From positions 2,790,001 through 2,854,000 of the forward strand of contig NZ_CP139986.1 of the NCBI RefSeq assembly GCF_034424175.1: DNA of 64,000 nucleotides, in the 5' to 3' direction. Position numbers and translations under genes: made by a program. Below the pieces are notes generated by a model. It did not search any database and was not told where the DNA came from. It worked only from the letters and a program-made list of their open reading frames with translations. This document shows, one piece after another, positions 62,859 through 64,000 of this stretch. The stretch comes from Kluyvera intermedia (lineage in GTDB: Bacteria; Pseudomonadota; Gammaproteobacteria; Enterobacterales; Enterobacteriaceae). The stretch's first letter is position 1; the number at the start of each line of letters is the position of its first letter.

Positions 62859-64000
62859 TCAGACCTTTTTGAAGATCAGTGAGCCGTTGGTACCACCGAA
62901 GCCGAAGGAGTTACACAGGGTGTACTCCATGCCGCTAACCTGACGGGCTTCGTGAGGCACGAAGTCCAGGTCACAACCTTCATCCGGGTTATCCAGGTTG
63001 ATGGTTGGCGGAACGGCCTGGTCGCGCAGCGCGAGGATGGAGTAGATAGACTCTACTGCACCCGCAGCACCCAGCAGGTGACCGGTCATTGACTTGGTGG
63101 AGCTGACCATCACGCGGCTTGCAGCGTCGCCGAAAACAGACTTAACAGCCTGAGTTTCTGCTTTATCGCCAGCAGGGGTCGAGGTTCCGTGGGCGTTAAC
63201 GTAGCCAATCTGACCCGCATCAATACCCGCGTCGCGAAGCGCGTTAACCATCGCCAGCGCTGCACCTGCACCGTTTTCCGGTGGTGAAGTCATGTGATAC
63301 GCATCGCTACTCATACCGAAGCCTACGACTTCCGCATAGATTTTTGCACCACGTTTTTTGGCGTGTTCGTACTCTTCGAGTACAACCATGCCCGCGCCGT
63401 CACCCAGCACAAAGCCATCACGCTCTTTATCCCACGGACGGCTCGCCGCCTGAGGGTTGTCATTACGCGTAGACAACGCGCGTGCCGCGCCAAAGCCACC
63501 CACGCCAAGCGGGGTACTGGCTTTTTCTGCGCCGCCAGCAACCATTGCATCTGCATCGCCATAGGCGATGATACGCGCTGCCTGACCGATGTTATGCACA
63601 CCAGAAGTACATGCAGTCGCGATGGAGATGCTCGGGCCACGTAAACCAAACATAATGGTCAGATGACCTGCCACCATGTTAACAATCGTTGACGGAACAA
63701 AGAATGGGCTAATCTTACGCGGTCCACCGTTTACCAGTGAGGTATGGTTTTCTTCGATAAGACCAAGACCGCCGATACCAGAGCCGATAGCGGCGCCAAT
63801 ACGATGGGCGTTCTCATCCGTAATTTCGAGGCCAGAATCCTGCATGGCCTGGGCGCCAGCGACAATTCCATATTGAATGAAGGCATCCATCTTGCGCTGT
63901 TCTTTGCGCGAGATAATGTCATCACAGTTAAAATCCTTTACTAAGCCAGCAAATTTCGTTGCATAGGCGCTAGTATCGAAATGGTCGATCAGGCTGATGC
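62859..64000 (-). CDS. fabF: Beta-ketoacyl-ACP synthase II FabF, 5' end beyond the window
   Basis: A condensing enzyme elongating acyl-ACP with malonyl-ACP and needed for cis-vaccenate formation. About 380 of 413 residues are present; the reading frame is open to the window edge, where it encodes SLIDHFDTSAYATKF, so roughly 35 N-terminal codons are missing. The catalytic triad is visible: Cys in ATACTSGVHN, His in NAHGTSTPAGD and His in SMTGHLLGAAGA. It ends SLIFKKV. Confidence 0.97.
   Translation of the reverse strand, partial: ISLIDHFDTSAYATKFAGLVKDFNCDDIISRKEQRKMDAFIQYGIVAGAQAMQDSGLEITDENAHRIGAAIGSGIGGLGLIEENHTSLVNGGPRKISPFFVPSTIVNMVAGHLTIMFGLRGPSISIATACTSGVHNIGQAARIIAYGDADAMVAGGAEKASTPLGVGGFGAARALSTRNDNPQAASRPWDKERDGFVLGDGAGMVVLEEYEHAKKRGAKIYAEVVGFGMSSDAYHMTSPPENGAGAALAMVNALRDAGIDAGQIGYVNAHGTSTPAGDKAETQAVKSVFGDAASRVMVSSTKSMTGHLLGAAGAVESIYSILALRDQAVPPTINLDNPDEGCDLDFVPHEARQVSGMEYTLCNSFGFGGTNGSLIFKKV

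Overview
This window is chromosomal DNA from a member of the Enterobacteriaceae. Its backbone follows the E. coli K-12 24-25 min gene order, read in reverse: icd, rluE, nudJ, mnmA, hflD, purB, phoPQ, roxA, pepT, potABCD, cobB, nagK, lolEDC, mfd, fhuE, ptsG, tatD-type hydrolase, holB, tmk, mltG, pabC, fabF. Protein similarity to E. coli is high but not species-level, so a relative such as Enterobacter, Lelliottia, Kluyvera or Buttiauxella is plausible. I cannot resolve the genus by eye.

Region 1 (1-4039): a periplasmic 5-hydroxyisourate hydrolase, a TetR/MFS efflux pair with a shared operator-like motif, the decayed tail of a ycfJ-like gene, a 74-residue unknown protein and a ycgX-like DUF1398 gene.

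Region 2 (about 4040-19158): a roughly 15 kb integrated island in icd. The last 165 bp of icd are duplicated at 4040-4204, the same arrangement as E. coli element e14. The island carries an oxidoreductase cargo: AraC, LysR, two aldo-keto reductases, two short-chain dehydrogenases, an isochorismatase-like protein, a YciI-like protein and a flavodoxin-fold quinone reductase. It also holds an ssrA-3'-end-like scar, a dead umuC fragment, a membrane diguanylate cyclase, a regulator/membrane-protein pair and broken phage tail genes. No integrase is visible, so it looks immobilised.

Region 3 (18994-36036): icd and rluE, then a complete curli locus (csgGFED divergent from csgBAC) between rluE and nudJ. 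Its CsgA is unusually long, with nine curlin repeats. Then nudJ to roxA. Between roxA and pepT a 113-bp unit (roxA 3' end plus REP palindrome) is present three times, and an IS110-family element closely resembling IS621 sits inside the middle copy. Its bridge-RNA region can be read directly: the presumed left target guide is identical to the ten bases flanking the insertion.

Region 4 (36037-53916): spermidine/putrescine transport (potABCD), cobB, nagK, the LolCDE lipoprotein exporter, a DUF2238 membrane protein, and a melibiose locus (melR divergent from melA-melB-SemiSWEET) lying between lolC and mfd.

Region 5 (53917-64000): fhuE, ptsG with recognisable CRP, Mlc and SgrS sites, and the fabF-pabC-mltG-tmk-holB-ycfH cluster, with fabF cut by the window end. 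The genes that separate mfd from fhuE in E. coli (hinT to ldtC) are absent here, which marks a rearrangement.
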